Under the pieces are notes generated by a model, which saw nothing but the letters and a program-made list of their open reading frames with translations, had not been told where the DNA came from and made no database searches. DNA of 64,000 nucleotides, taken from positions 4,154,001 to 4,218,000 of the forward strand of contig NZ_AP018254.1 in the NCBI RefSeq assembly GCF_002368395.1, read 5' to 3'. Shown here one piece after another: positions 1 through 9,496 of this stretch. The stretch is from Calothrix sp. NIES-3974 (GTDB lineage Bacteria > Cyanobacteriota > Cyanobacteriia > Cyanobacteriales > Nostocaceae). Within the stretch, counting starts at the first letter, position 1, and every line of letters begins with the position of its first letter. The position numbers and the translations under genes were made by a program.

Positions 1-515
1 CCCTTGATGGACCAATCCAATAAATATCTAGTATTTAATTTTCTGACCCCAGTAACTTGTTGATAACTATGGGAAAAATTATCTAAATAATTATGTATAT
101 TCGCTAAACTACGCCCTAAAAGATAACTTTGAACAACATCTAATTTCCGCTTGATCACTTTACCCTGGGGATACACAAATAAAACTACGTATCTTTTCCC
201 CTCCGGAGCCAAAACTTCAGTCATCAATTTACCATCATGACGGGTAAGAGGATAGGCAATTGGTTGTTGATGTTGACGCAAAAAATCTAAAACTTTTAAC
301 TCAAAATTAATTGCTTTTTGGTTTTGCCAATGATGACGATAAACCCGCAAAATATACTGATTAGTATCTGTAATGATTAAATACGTATCATGGAGTCCTG
401 TTTTGTATAATTTGCACTCAGTCACCTGGCCGATGGGATAGTGAACACAGACCTTACGGATAAAATCAGCACCATCAAGAATCGAATGAACGACAGTAAA
501 TTGACCTTGGGACAT
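1..515 (-). CDS. Phosphotransferase (APH/choline-kinase-like), C-terminus outside window
   Basis: An open frame of 171 codons runs from an ATG at 515 (reverse strand) to the left edge without a stop, so only the N-terminal part is here. The product begins MSQGQFTVVHSILDG and reads like the N-lobe of the aminoglycoside phosphotransferase/choline kinase fold: a DTNQYILRVYR strand, then a helix with NFELKVLDFLRQH, then LLGRSLANIHNYLDNF, the helix that normally precedes the catalytic HGDxHxxN loop. That loop would lie beyond the edge. A GGGAGAG ribosome-binding sequence precedes the start. The substrate cannot be inferred. The family call rests on overall pattern, not on catalytic residues. Confidence 0.65.
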   Translation of the reverse strand, partial: MSQGQFTVVHSILDGADFIRKVCVHYPIGQVTECKLYKTGLHDTYLIITDTNQYILRVYRHHWQNQKAINFELKVLDFLRQHQQPIAYPLTRHDGKLMTEVLAPEGKRYVVLFVYPQGKVIKRKLDVVQSYLLGRSLANIHNYLDNFSHSYQQVTGVRKLNTRYLLDWSIK

Positions 516-632
516 GCACTCTCCCCGAACCCCCTACTTCCCACTTCCTGCACACAACAAAAGTAATGGTGAAAATAACAAATCTCAATCAATCGCTCTA
601 AATTATCCAGCTTTTAACCAAATCCAATCAAC

Positions 633-665
633 TTTTTGCAGTGTTATCGTTATTTTCTGCAAAAA
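633..665. repeat. Inverted repeat upstream of ispG
   Basis: TTTTTGCAG (633-641) and CTGCAAAAA (657-665) are perfect 9-bp arms around a 15-nt spacer, ending about 90 bases before the ispG start. It could be an operator or the terminator of a transcript arriving from upstream. Nothing else in the 516-756 gap is recognisable. Confidence 0.4.
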
Positions 666-756
666 CGTCACCTAAAAGTACCCCATCTATGGCAACCTAG
701 GAAGCAGAATGTTGAAAAATTTGATATTTTCGCTACAGATATTACCCGTATAGGTT

Positions 757-1983
757 ATGCAAACTCTGCCTACGCTTACAAACTCAAATACCGCATCCCA
801 ACTACCTGCGTTTGACACCACCATCAAACGTCGCAAAACCCGTCCTGTACAGGTGGGAAATGTCACCATTGGCGGTGGTCATCCGGTAGTTGTGCAGTCG
901 ATGATTAACGAAGATACCCTCGATATTGATGGTTCTGTGGCTGCAATTCGGCGTTTGCACGAAATTGGTTGCGAAATCGTCCGTGTCACGGTTCCCAGTA
1001 TGGCACATGCAAAAGCGTTGGCGGAAATTAAACAAAAATTGAAGTCAACCTACATGGATGTACCGTTGGTGGCTGATGTTCACCATAATGGGATGAAAAT
1101 CGCCATTGAGGTATCTAAGCATATCGAAAAGGTGAGGATCAACCCCGGTTTATACGTATTTGAAAAGCCAAATGCCAACCGCACCGAATATACTCAAGCA
1201 GAATTCATAGAAATAGGGGAGAAAATCCGGGAAACTTTGGAACCCCTGGTAATTTCCCTGCGCGACCAAAATAAAGCTTTGCGAATCGGGGTAAATCATG
1301 GTTCCCTCGCAGAACGGATGTTATTTACCTACGGAGATACCCCGGAAGGGATGGTGGAATCGGCTTTAGAATTTATTCGGATTTGTGAATCCTTGGATTT
1401 TCACAATATCGTCATTTCCATGAAGGCTTCCCGTGTCCCGGTAATGATTGCTGCATATCGCTTGATGGCAGCACGGATGGATGAATTGGGGATGGACTAC
1501 CCGTTACATTTAGGTGTCACCGAAGCTGGTGACGGGGAATATGGACGGATTAAATCCACTGCGGGAATTGCGACCTTGCTCGCGGATGGGATTGGTGATA
1601 CGATTCGTGTTTCCTTGACAGAACCACCAGAAAAGGAAATTCCCGTTTGCTATAGTATTTTACAGGCTTTGGGATTACGCAAAACAATGGTGGAATACGT
1701 TGCTTGTCCTTCCTGTGGTAGAACATTATTTAATCTGGAAGAGGTTTTACACAAGGTTCGGGAAGCAACCAAACACCTCACAGGTTTAGATATCGCGGTG
1801 ATGGGTTGTATTGTCAACGGTCCTGGGGAAATGGCTGATGCGGACTATGGCTATGTGGGTAAAACCCCTGGTTATATTTCCCTTTATCGCGGACGGGAGG
1901 AAATCAAAAAAGTCCCGGAAGACAAAGGAGTCGAAGAATTAATCAATTTGATCAAAGCCGACGGTCGTTGGGTCGAACCGTGA
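757..1983 (+). CDS. ispG: 4-hydroxy-3-methylbut-2-enyl diphosphate synthase (IspG/GcpE)
   Basis: This is the penultimate enzyme of the MEP isoprenoid pathway. It reductively converts methylerythritol cyclodiphosphate to HMBPP with a [4Fe-4S] cluster, in cyanobacteria fed by ferredoxin. At 408 residues it matches the compact bacterial/cyanobacterial form. The N-terminal TIM-barrel starts around [22 protein letters not shown]. The C-terminal cluster domain shows CPSCGR (Cys317, Cys320) and GCIVNGPGE (Cys351, Glu358), with spacing equal or nearly equal to the cluster ligands and Glu of the E. coli enzyme. The gene stands alone on this strand. The start is plausible but has only a weak AGG upstream; the region before TRPVQV (about 30 residues) is not part of the catalytic fold and could hide a later start. 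Confidence 0.96.
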   Translation: MQTLPTLTNSNTASQLPAFDTTIKRRKTRPVQVGNVTIGGGHPVVVQSMINEDTLDIDGSVAAIRRLHEIGCEIVRVTVPSMAHAKALAEIKQKLKSTYMDVPLVADVHHNGMKIAIEVSKHIEKVRINPGLYVFEKPNANRTEYTQAEFIEIGEKIRETLEPLVISLRDQNKALRIGVNHGSLAERMLFTYGDTPEGMVESALEFIRICESLDFHNIVISMKASRVPVMIAAYRLMAARMDELGMDYPLHLGVTEAGDGEYGRIKSTAGIATLLADGIGDTIRVSLTEPPEKEIPVCYSILQALGLRKTMVEYVACPSCGRTLFNLEEVLHKVREATKHLTGLDIAVMGCIVNGPGEMADADYGYVGKTPGYISLYRGREEIKKVPEDKGVEELINLIKADGRWVEP

Positions 1984-2271
1984 GGGGATTTTGAATTTTA
2001 GATTTGGGATTTTGGATTGGGATATAGAAGGGAGACAGGAGACAGAATACAGGAATGTCTAAATAGTTCTGATGACTGTTCCCTACTCCCTAATCCCTAC
2101 TCACCCGATCAACAAAACAAGATTTGTAAAGATTGTATCTTTGACCACCTATCTGGCCGGATTTAGGTGAAAATTATAGGAAATACAAAATAGGCTTACC
2201 CTTCACCCGATTACGTGTGTTAGATTGAGCATATTGACTTTTATTTTTTCCCCTCTGGCGCAGTTGTTCTT

Positions 2272-3561
2272 ATGGTAATTACAACAAGAGGACTTGTTTT
2301 GGGCGCTACGGCTGTTACTTTAACGACAGTTGCTGTGACTAGCCTTGGTATCCACTCACAAGGACAAGCATTATTTAAAGAAAGCCCCAAAGAATTGGTT
2401 GACGAAGTTTGGCAGATTATTTATCGCCAATACGTGGATGAAACTTTTAACCAAGTTGATTGGTTGGCTGTTCGCAGGGAGTACTTAAGCAAGTCCTACA
2501 GTAGTAGGGAAGAGGCATATAAGTCAATCCGGGAAATGGTCGGAAAGATGGAAGACCCCTACACCCGGTTTATGGACCCGGAAGAGTTCAAGAATATGCA
2601 GGTGGATACCTCTGGGGAATTAACTGGTATTGGTATCCAAATTGGTTTGGATGAGAAGACGAAAAAATTAACGGTTATTTCTCCGATTGAGGATACACCC
2701 GCTTTTAAAGCTGGAATTACCGCCAGAGATATTATTATCAAAATCGACGGTAAAAGTACTGAGGGAATGGACACCAACCAAGCTGTTTCCTTGATTCGCG
2801 GGGAACCTGGAACAAAGGTCAATTTGGTGATTGAAAGGGGTGGTAAGCAAATTCCCTATACAATCGAACGGGCAAAAATTGAAATACACCCGGTTAAGTT
2901 CTCCCAGCGACAAACACCAGTAGGTAATATCGGTTACATACGTTTGAACCAGTTTAGTGCCAATGCCTCGAAGGAAATGCGAGACGCAATCAAGGCTTTA
3001 GAAGCCAAGAATGTGGCGGGATATGTGCTGGATTTACGGGGTAATCCCGGAGGTCTGTTGTATGCGAGTGTAGATATTGCTCGGATGTGGTTGCAAAGTG
3101 GAACGATTGTTTCGACTAAGGACCGTCGGGGGGAACAGGAACGGGAAGTCGCTAATGGTCGAGCTTTAACGGATAAACCTTTGGTGGTATTGGTTGATAA
3201 GGGTTCGGCGAGTGCGAGCGAAATTGTCTCTGGAGCCTTACAGGATAATAAACGGGCTAAGATAGTTGGGATGCAAACTTTTGGTAAGGGATTGGTGCAG
3301 TCGGTGCGTCCGTTGAGTGATGGTTCAGGTGTGGCTGTAACGATTGCGAAATACTTCACTCCTAATGGTCGGGATATTAATAAACATGGGATTGACCCGG
3401 ATGTGGTTGTGAATTTGACGGATGAGCAACGTCAGGATTTATGGCTACGCAATCGTGATAAGTTGGGTACGATGGAGGATATTCAGTTTGCGAAAGCAAT
3501 TGAGGTTTTAGGTCAAGAGATTGCTGCTCAAGGGTCGCGACGAGCTGAAACTGCTAAATAA
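2272..3561 (+). CDS. ctpC: Carboxyl-terminal processing protease, S41 family (CtpC-type)
   Basis: A periplasmic or lumenal Ser/Lys protease that trims C-termini; cyanobacterial paralogues include CtpA, which matures the D1 protein. The 429-residue product has an N-terminal hydrophobic stretch (residues 7-25) acting as signal or anchor, then ALFKESPKELVDEVWQII, a PDZ domain around 110-190 and an S41 core. The catalytic pair is Ser314 in GSASASEIVSGAL and Lys339 in TFGKG, with the same 25-residue spacing as Ser452/Lys477 of E. coli Prc. The C-terminal PNGRDINKHGIDPDV segment is typical. Assignment to the CtpC paralogue rests on remembered similarity of the N-terminus and is less certain than the family. 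It converges with a small gene 6 bases beyond its stop. Confidence 0.93.
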   Translation: MVITTRGLVLGATAVTLTTVAVTSLGIHSQGQALFKESPKELVDEVWQIIYRQYVDETFNQVDWLAVRREYLSKSYSSREEAYKSIREMVGKMEDPYTRFMDPEEFKNMQVDTSGELTGIGIQIGLDEKTKKLTVISPIEDTPAFKAGITARDIIIKIDGKSTEGMDTNQAVSLIRGEPGTKVNLVIERGGKQIPYTIERAKIEIHPVKFSQRQTPVGNIGYIRLNQFSANASKEMRDAIKALEAKNVAGYVLDLRGNPGGLLYASVDIARMWLQSGTIVSTKDRRGEQEREVANGRALTDKPLVVLVDKGSASASEIVSGALQDNKRAKIVGMQTFGKGLVQSVRPLSDGSGVAVTIAKYFTPNGRDINKHGIDPDVVVNLTDEQRQDLWLRNRDKLGTMEDIQFAKAIEVLGQEIAAQGSRRAETAK

Positions 3562-3567
3562 GCGAGG

Positions 3568-3750
3568 TTATTGGGGTTGGCATTTTCCAGCCCTAATTAA
3601 CCCGACTCGACGGGCGATCACTTCATTTTGATTGGCAAATGGCCCCCATTTTTCGATGGTTTGTAAATCCTCCTCGGTCAGCTGCTGACTGGGGACTATT
3701 TCGCATGTCTGGTTAGGACGTTTGATGATGTAGTAGGTTTGTTCAGTCAA
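3568..3750 (-). CDS. Small conserved cyanobacterial protein of unknown function
   Basis: A 60-residue soluble protein without transmembrane segments or cysteine pairs (one Cys near residue 16, one near the end). It has the segment EKWGPFANQNEVIARRVGLIRAG, a pattern I remember from small cyanobacterial hypothetical proteins. Some database entries give relatives a transposase-like name, but nothing here supports a DDE nuclease. It converges with ctpC with almost no spacer. The stretch just upstream of its start carries TTTTGGATT heptamer repeats, so its promoter region is short or repeat-derived. Function unknown. Confidence 0.6.
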   Translation of the reverse strand: MTEQTYYIIKRPNQTCEIVPSQQLTEEDLQTIEKWGPFANQNEVIARRVGLIRAGKCQPQ

Positions 3751-4149
3751 GGGATTTTGGATTTTGGATTATTTTTTTACGTCGGGTCTGGGGAAAAAGT
3801 CTTTTTGTGAGGCTAAAAATTACAGATACAAGGTTTTTTAGCTCTATACGCCTATTTGTTTCCATTGGCGAAATAGCCTCTAACGCCTACAAGATAATAA
3901 AGAGACACGATATATCGCGTCTTTACGATTTTTCTGCAATCCCTAACGTAGGTGTAAGCCTTCTTCATCAGGACTTTCCCTCATTCCCAAACCTCCACGT
4001 GGGAACAAAACAGGTAGGAGATATGCTGAATTTGACTATTTCCCCAAACTTTTCTCGATGGATTGGGAACTGATAGGGGAAAAGGAAAAGTTAGTGATTT
4101 TCATCCGGTGACTACTGCCAACTCCCGATTCCCAACTTCCCCCTATTTA
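3751..4149. other. Intergenic region with heptamer repeats and a palindrome
   Basis: Starts with TTTTGGATT tandem units (3752-3768). Holds an imperfect palindrome at 3903-3922 (AGAC, then a CGATATATCG core, then GTCT), one of a family of similar palindromes in this window. No convincing gene: the open frames here lack ribosome-binding sites and recognisable products. Confidence 0.5.
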
Positions 4150-6186
4150 TTATTTACTGCCATTCCCACCATTGTTGGTAAGGATGCTGTTACAGATTTT
4201 TTCTGGTACTTCTTGGAGGTGGTCAAATTCCCATTCAAATGTACCGACTCCTAAAGTTTGCGATCGCAGTTCAATGATAAAGTGTTGCATTTCTGCTTGG
4301 GGGAGGTAAGCAATTACACAATCCCAACCTGGCCAATCATGGATACTTTCGTAACCCAGAATTTGTCCCCGATTTCCCGTGAGAATTTGCAAGACTCGCG
4401 AGGTAAACTCGTTGGGTGTCGAAACCTGAATCCGTAGTATGGGTTCCAACAGGGTGGGTTGACATTGTCCCATTCCTGCTTGCATTGCTAAACGCGCTGC
4501 TTGTTTAAAGGCTTGTTCAGAACTATCAACGGAATGGTAGGAACCGTTGGTTAGGGTGACAGCGACATCCACCACAGGATAACCCAAGGGTCCGTGGTTA
4601 AGGAATTCCCGCACACCCATTTCCACCCCAGGAATGTATTGTTTGGGGACAACACCACCGACAATGGTTTCACTAAAACTAAAGCCTTCACCCCGTGGAG
4701 TGGGGGCAATATCTAAATATACATCCCCAAATTGACCGTGACCACCACTTTGATGTTTGTAACGTCCGTGGACAGAAGAAGCAGGTTTGCGAATGGTTTC
4801 TTTGTAGGGGACTTGGGGAAGGTGGGTAGACATGGGAAGATTGTATTTGCGTCGCAACCTGTCTAGAGCGACTTGTAGGTGAATTTCACCCTGTCCCCAG
4901 AGAATTACTTCGTGGGTATCACCGTGTTGTTCCCAAGCGAGGGATGGGTCTTCTTCTAGAAGTTTAGTGATGGCGCTACTAAGTTTGACCTCATCGTTGC
5001 GCTTTTCGGGGGTAATTGCCAAGGCGTAAACTGGTTTGAGGGTATTGGCACGCTTAATTTCAATGGTTTTCCCATTATTGGTGAGAATATCGCCCGTTTT
5101 GATTCCTTCCATCCGGCTTAAGGCGACAATTTCTCCCGCATTTGCAAGATTGAGACTCTGGGTTTGTTGTCCCATCAACCGATAAATGCCACCAGTCCGC
5201 ACACCATTTAAAACGATTCCGTCAGTGAGTTGGCCATTCCAAACCCGCACCAGGGAAATTTTACCACCTTGGGGAGTATAAAAGGTTTTTAGTACTTGTG
5301 CTAACGGGGTATCACCAAAGTTTGTGACACCCCGTTTGATGGCTGTAGATTCTGGTTCGGGAGTTTCCCGCAATAAAGCTTCCAATAAAGGTCTGACACC
5401 GTAGTCATTCATCGCTGTACCAAAAAATACTGGTACAACTAAATCTGCTCCTAACTCTAATTTCAGGTCGGTGAGGATTTCCTCTTGGGAGGGTTCAATA
5501 TCTTCTAAAAGTTCTTCCAGTAAATGGTCATCAAAATCTGCTAGCGCTTCCAACATCTCATTCCGCGCTGCATGCTCTTCTGCTTTCAGGTGTTCGGGAA
5601 AAGGTATTTTATCTGCTGCTGCACCGGGGTGGTATTTGTAAGCTTGCTCCGTCACCAAGTCAATGAATCCGGTGAGTTCTTCCCCTGCCATAATTGGGTA
5701 TTGGTGAGCCACCAGGGGACGACTAGAGACGGCTTTGAGTAGGTGTAAAGTATCCAAGACGTTGATATTTGCCCGATCCATCTTATTGACGAAAACTAGA
5801 TGGGGAATTTCCCAATCATCCAGGAACTTAAATAGTGGCGCTAACGTCAGCACACGGTCAGTGATGGGTTCGCAAACGACAATTGCCGCATCGACACCGA
5901 TGAGAGCATTGTAGGTTTCTTGGGCAAATTCGATACTACCAGGACAATCGATAAAGGTAAAAAGAATGTTTTCGTACTCACAACTTGCCACACTTACTTC
6001 CACACTCATGCTGCGATCGCGTGCTTCTGGCGCACTATCACCTACGGTGTTGCGGTCATTAATATTACCTTTCCGTGAAATCGCCCCCGTGACAAACAAT
6101 AAACTTTCTAGTAAAGTAGTTTTTCCGCTCGAATACGGACCGACAATTGCCACATTTCGCAAACCCGATAGCACTTTGTTGGTCAT
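4150..6186 (-). CDS. EF-G-like translation-factor GTPase
   Basis: A 678-residue paralogue of elongation factor G with all major EF-G domains. It has a P-loop GPYSSGKT (residues 16-23), a switch region with RDRSMSVEVS, G3 DCPGS (80-84), G4 NKMD, a domain II, and C-terminal EF-G III-V domains (GHGQFGDVYLDIAP and EPILRIQVSTP segments). In canonical EF-G the G3 motif is DTPGH and its His activates GTP hydrolysis; here it is Ser84, as expected for the EF-G-like (FusA2-type) subfamily rather than the main elongation factor. The start is set at 6186 (MTNKVLSGL) because a strong AAGGAGG lies 5 bases upstream; an in-frame ATG 12 codons earlier lacks such a site. Its cellular role is not established. 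Transcribed away from the TPR gene downstream. Confidence 0.88.
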   Translation of the reverse strand: MTNKVLSGLRNVAIVGPYSSGKTTLLESLLFVTGAISRKGNINDRNTVGDSAPEARDRSMSVEVSVASCEYENILFTFIDCPGSIEFAQETYNALIGVDAAIVVCEPITDRVLTLAPLFKFLDDWEIPHLVFVNKMDRANINVLDTLHLLKAVSSRPLVAHQYPIMAGEELTGFIDLVTEQAYKYHPGAAADKIPFPEHLKAEEHAARNEMLEALADFDDHLLEELLEDIEPSQEEILTDLKLELGADLVVPVFFGTAMNDYGVRPLLEALLRETPEPESTAIKRGVTNFGDTPLAQVLKTFYTPQGGKISLVRVWNGQLTDGIVLNGVRTGGIYRLMGQQTQSLNLANAGEIVALSRMEGIKTGDILTNNGKTIEIKRANTLKPVYALAITPEKRNDEVKLSSAITKLLEEDPSLAWEQHGDTHEVILWGQGEIHLQVALDRLRRKYNLPMSTHLPQVPYKETIRKPASSVHGRYKHQSGGHGQFGDVYLDIAPTPRGEGFSFSETIVGGVVPKQYIPGVEMGVREFLNHGPLGYPVVDVAVTLTNGSYHSVDSSEQAFKQAARLAMQAGMGQCQPTLLEPILRIQVSTPNEFTSRVLQILTGNRGQILGYESIHDWPGWDCVIAYLPQAEMQHFIIELRSQTLGVGTFEWEFDHLQEVPEKICNSILTNNGGNGSK

Positions 6187-6191
6187 AAAAA

Positions 6192-6198
6192 CCTCCTT
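6192..6198 (-). promoter_or_regulatory. Ribosome-binding site that fixes the EF-G-like start
   Basis: The reverse strand reads AAGGAGG followed 5 bases later by ATG at 6186. It is among the strongest Shine-Dalgarno matches in the window and favours the shorter reading over the upstream in-frame ATG at 6222. Confidence 0.7.
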
Positions 6199-6847
6199 CG
6201 CGGTGATTCTCTTTCCCCGCATCTTTTCAGTATTCGGGATAACCTTTATGCTGTGTCACCTTATCCCGCCTTTGGTTTAACTTTATCCTGCTGGGATTAC
6301 CACTATCTAAAATGTGATGTTGTTGTAATATTTCTTTCCACAAGTTTGTTTTTTTAATCTCAAAAAATCTCATTAGATAAAGTTTTTTTACGATAAATAC
6401 ACATACTGGGGAATTAGCTGTGACTTTTAAATCTATAACTGGAGGGAATAGGGAGTAGAAAATAATCTAACTGGAGGGAGTCGGGAATAGGGAGTAGGGA
6501 TTAGAAAATAACCATAAGTGAATCTGAGGGTAAGCATAGCAAAATATATATATCAATTAATATATATGAATTATGTCAATCATGATTTGTGTTTTGAATC
6601 TCTATTTTTCACGTTGATGAACTGAGTTTTTCGTTGAGATAAATGCTTGAAGGTCAACTATCAGTAAATCACGAGGGGAATATGTCAGTACGTGAATTAT
6701 ATTTCCTTGAAGGGAGTAGGTGATCAAAACTGACTACAAACCAAAAATTATCATGATTGTTGACACTTTGTTGAAGTCTGAACATCAATAATCACCAATA
6801 AACCAATAAATAAATCACTGATAAAGAAGAAATAAAAAAATCTCATT
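6199..6847. other. Divergent intergenic region with tandem heptamer repeats
   Basis: Lies between two divergently transcribed genes, so it should contain promoters for both. At about 6437-6510 there are two imperfect direct copies of an approximately 35-bp unit built from AACTGGAGGGA, GGGAATAGGGAGTAG and GAAAATAA. At 6541-6575 an AT-rich stretch alternates TATATATA around AATTAA and could form a hairpin. No gene is supported. Confidence 0.5.
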
Positions 6848-7861
6848 ATGCAACTACCAGACAAAAACACCTACATTTCTCGATTAGTTATCAACGAGAC
6901 AGAAACACCAATAAACCAGAAAAAACTTAATTCCTTTTCTCAACTCCCCACTTCCCACCCCTTACTATTCAAATTATTCAATTGGCTATTAATGGGTGGT
7001 ATTTTATTCGCATCCACTCCACTAATTCTATGCTTATATTCATCACCAGGATTTACCCAGTTTATACCAGGTACACAAGGAAATGCTGTAGATTACCTTA
7101 ACAATGGTTTACAATTAATTCAAGCTGGTAGAACCCAGGAGGCGATTCAATCCTTTCAGCAAGCCATCAGATTAGACCCAAATCTTGCACCAGCCCACTA
7201 TAATTTGGGTTTGGCATTTCGTCAGGTGGGAGAATTACAAATGGCGGCGATGGCTTTTTATCGAGCGACTATTGCTGACCCGAAATTCGCCCTCGCCTAT
7301 GCCAATTTAGGTGGTGCTTTGTTGGAGGGAAGGAATTTTCAACAGGCAAATGATTATTTACAAAGAGCAATTCAACTTGACCGTAACCTGGGAGTAGCCC
7401 ATTATAATATGGGGCTATTACGACAACAACAAAATGATTGTAATCAGGCCATAGAATCCTTTAAAAGAGCGTTAGAATTAAGTAAGAATGCCCCGGAACC
7501 AGCCTTCCATATGGGGAATTGTTATCTGCAACAAAATAGAGTCAAGCAAGCCAGAGAGTCATTTCAACGGGCAATTAAAATTAATCCTCAATATGCCGAA
7601 GCCCATTACAGTCTAGGGACTATTTTATTTCAAGAAAATAAGTTTACAGATGCTTTGAATGCCTTTAGGAAAGCGGCAGAATCTAATCCTAATTATGCCA
7701 ATGCTTACTATGGAGCCGGATTGGTATTTATCCAACAAAAACAATATGCAAATGCATTACAGGTTCTTCAGTATGCACGGGATTTGTACCAAATGCAAAA
7801 TAATCAAGAATGGGCAAATCGAACGAGTTTATTGATGCAGCAAGTTCAGAATTTACGATAG
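6848..7861 (+). CDS. TPR-repeat membrane-anchored protein
   Basis: 337 residues. One hydrophobic segment (about residues 44-65, FNWLLMGGILFASTPLILCLY) is followed by seven consecutive 34-residue TPR units filling residues 80-325, with the usual A-x-Y-N-x-G-x pattern and a DPN or NPN turn. The layout suggests a protein-protein interaction scaffold anchored in a membrane, its TPR part probably in the periplasm or lumen. The first about 45 residues are polar and partly encoded by intergenic-type repeat sequence (the SQLPTSHPLL part), and the ATG lacks a clear ribosome-binding site, so translation may start later, for example at the Met near residue 49. Partner and pathway unknown. Confidence 0.8.
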   Translation: MQLPDKNTYISRLVINETETPINQKKLNSFSQLPTSHPLLFKLFNWLLMGGILFASTPLILCLYSSPGFTQFIPGTQGNAVDYLNNGLQLIQAGRTQEAIQSFQQAIRLDPNLAPAHYNLGLAFRQVGELQMAAMAFYRATIADPKFALAYANLGGALLEGRNFQQANDYLQRAIQLDRNLGVAHYNMGLLRQQQNDCNQAIESFKRALELSKNAPEPAFHMGNCYLQQNRVKQARESFQRAIKINPQYAEAHYSLGTILFQENKFTDALNAFRKAAESNPNYANAYYGAGLVFIQQKQYANALQVLQYARDLYQMQNNQEWANRTSLLMQQVQNLR

Positions 7862-7914
7862 GTTAAGAATACAGGAGATAGGAAACAGAATTATTTGCTG
7901 TTGGAAATCGAATT

Positions 7915-8172
7915 ATGTCAGAAATTATAAATATTACCGTCAAGTTATTTGCTGCTTATCAGGAAGCCTATGGAGTATCGGAATTAAAATGGCAGTTTCC
8001 TCAAGATACACCAGTCAAGGCAGTTTGCGATCGCGCGATCGCGGAACATCCTGAGTTATCCCAATGGCAGGATGTCACCAGATTTGGAATCAACTTCAAT
8101 TTTGTTGCACCCCATACTCTCCTTCAGGATGGAGATGAAGTGGTATTAATTCCACCCGTCAGTGGTGGGTAG
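7915..8172 (+). CDS. MoaD/ThiS family sulfur-carrier protein
   Basis: 85 residues with the beta-grasp ubiquitin-like fold pattern: INITVKLFAAYQEAYG at the N-terminus, DGDEVVLIPPVSGG at the C-terminus. The terminal Gly-Gly is the residue pair that is adenylated and thiocarboxylated in MoaD (molybdopterin synthase small subunit) and ThiS. The PPVSGG ending is more typical of MoaD-type proteins. No other molybdenum-cofactor gene is adjacent, so its pathway is not fixed by context; some cyanobacterial MoaD-like proteins sit by unrelated genes. It lies 53 bases after the TPR gene on the same strand and converges with sfsA, 11 bases apart. Confidence 0.88.
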   Translation: MSEIINITVKLFAAYQEAYGVSELKWQFPQDTPVKAVCDRAIAEHPELSQWQDVTRFGINFNFVAPHTLLQDGDEVVLIPPVSGG

Positions 8173-8183
8173 TTCACAACAAA

Positions 8184-8915
8184 TCAAAACACGCACTCAG
8201 CTAAACCCCGATAACTAATTCCCACAGGAGTCACCTCAAAAATACAGGGTAACACCTCCAAACCCATTTCCACCGCTTGACGTAATAATTGACCATACTT
8301 AGGATCGACCGTATCACCGGGTGCAAATTTATCACAATCACCCCGATTAATAAAATACAACATCACAGACCGCGACTGGGGCAATAGGGTCATTAATTCC
8401 CGTAGATGTTTTTGCCCTCTGGCTGTTTCCGTATCTGGGAAAACAGCTATTTTACCGTTTGTCCAAGTTGTATTTTTGACTTCTAAGTAAATTGGTTTAT
8501 CTGTGTCATTCCCCGTCAAGAGAAAATCTATGCGGCTTTTCTTATCCGCACCATAGGGAACTTCTCCCTTAATTTGTAGATAACTCCCCAAACTGGGAAA
8601 TAAATACTTTGCCAAAGCCAATTTCACCACTTGATTCGGTAAAGCCGTATTTACACCGACCCAGGTTGGTTGTTGATTATCATTAACTTGAATTAATTCC
8701 CATGTGTAAGCCAATTTGCGCTTGGGATTACTACTTTTTGATACCATAACAGGACTACCAACCACACAGACACCAGTCATTGGACCGGTATTCGGACAGT
8801 GAGCGGTAATCACTTCTCCACTGTCAAGTTGAATATCCGCAAAAAACCGCTGATAACGTTGAATTAAAACACCGGAGAATAAAGGTGGATACTGATAAAT
8901 CAAAGAATTAGACAT
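8184..8915 (-). CDS. sfsA: SfsA family nuclease (sugar fermentation stimulation protein)
   Basis: 243 residues, the usual SfsA length. The N-terminal part (GVLIQRYQRFFADIQLDSGEVITAHCPNTGPM) matches the OB-like domain with the family's HCPNTGxM motif. The central SRIDFLL and YLEVKNTT segments form a PD-(D/E)xK-type site (Asp, then Glu-x-Lys), consistent with reports that SfsA binds and cleaves nucleic acid. ETARGQKHLRELM and MLYFINRGDCDKFAPGDTVDPKYG are family hallmarks. The historical name comes from E. coli maltose metabolism and says little about its role here. Single gene, convergent with the MoaD-like gene. Confidence 0.95.
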   Translation of the reverse strand: MSNSLIYQYPPLFSGVLIQRYQRFFADIQLDSGEVITAHCPNTGPMTGVCVVGSPVMVSKSSNPKRKLAYTWELIQVNDNQQPTWVGVNTALPNQVVKLALAKYLFPSLGSYLQIKGEVPYGADKKSRIDFLLTGNDTDKPIYLEVKNTTWTNGKIAVFPDTETARGQKHLRELMTLLPQSRSVMLYFINRGDCDKFAPGDTVDPKYGQLLRQAVEMGLEVLPCIFEVTPVGISYRGLAECVF

Positions 8916-9263
8916 CTGGAGGTAAAGAGAGATAGAAGAGAGGATAGGGTCGTTATACTTTGCACGCTGATATATTTTTCATTGGGTTGTTGACAGTTGA
9001 GCGTGGAGAGTTATCGCCATGAGAGAAAATTTGCCAAAATTTAATGTAACACCTTCAGGACAATCCAAAACTTGTAATTAGTAAGACTAATGTATCCTAA
9101 ATCCTTTAACTGCAACACAACTACAACAACAGACAAGTTTGAGCTATCCTAGGATTACAAAATATATTTGGCGATATCGCTAGAATTGGAAATATTTAAC
9201 GCTGGAAAAACTCACATTTTTCCGAAGTGTTAATATCCTTGTATCCGGAAGCAGCATATAAAC
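8916..9263. other. Intergenic region upstream of sfsA
   Basis: Presumably carries the sfsA promoter on the minus strand. I see no gene, no strong hairpin and no recognisable operator before the MITE that begins at 9264. Confidence 0.4.
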
Positions 9264-9452
9264 AGGACTTACGCAAAGAAGATTTGTCCGCAGCGACCGA
9301 AACGCAGTTTCGGGAAGCAACCGCAGGATTTTTGCACCGTGCTACGCGCGTCTACGCAGCAAGCTTGCTAGGTGAGAGATTACTTTGCGATCGCACCCTG
9401 GAGTCGATCTGCTACGTTTTAGTCGCAGTGGCGTTACTTTTGCGTAAATCCT
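9264..9452. mobile_element. MITE-like element with AGGACTTACGCA ends (copy 1)
   Basis: 189 bp bounded by AGGACTTACGCAAAG (9264-9278) and its near-inverse CTTTTGCGTAAATCCT (9437-9452), one base substituted and one added. The interior contains small palindromes (CGAAACGCAGTTTCG; GCAAGCTTGC) and a HIP1-like site but no protein with database-type features; an open frame spans it only because it lacks stops. The same ends bound a second element at 29364-29511. No target-site duplication is clear. Probably a non-autonomous transposon remnant. Confidence 0.65.
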
Positions 9453-9496
9453 CATAAATAAACATATATTCCTATTCAAACCTATTCAAAAAAATT

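Noticed and set aside
3568-3750. Transposase fragment
   Set aside because: Relatives are sometimes named that way, but the 60 residues contain no DDE motif and there are no inverted ends around it.
3807-4254. Two plus-strand open frames between the small gene and the EF-G-like gene
   Set aside because: They run through heptamer repeats and a palindrome, the second overlaps the end of a well-supported minus-strand gene, and the products look random.
9227-9457. 76-codon open frame overlapping the MITE at 9264
   Set aside because: The frame is made almost entirely of the repeat with its inverted ends; no ribosome site, no conserved protein pattern.
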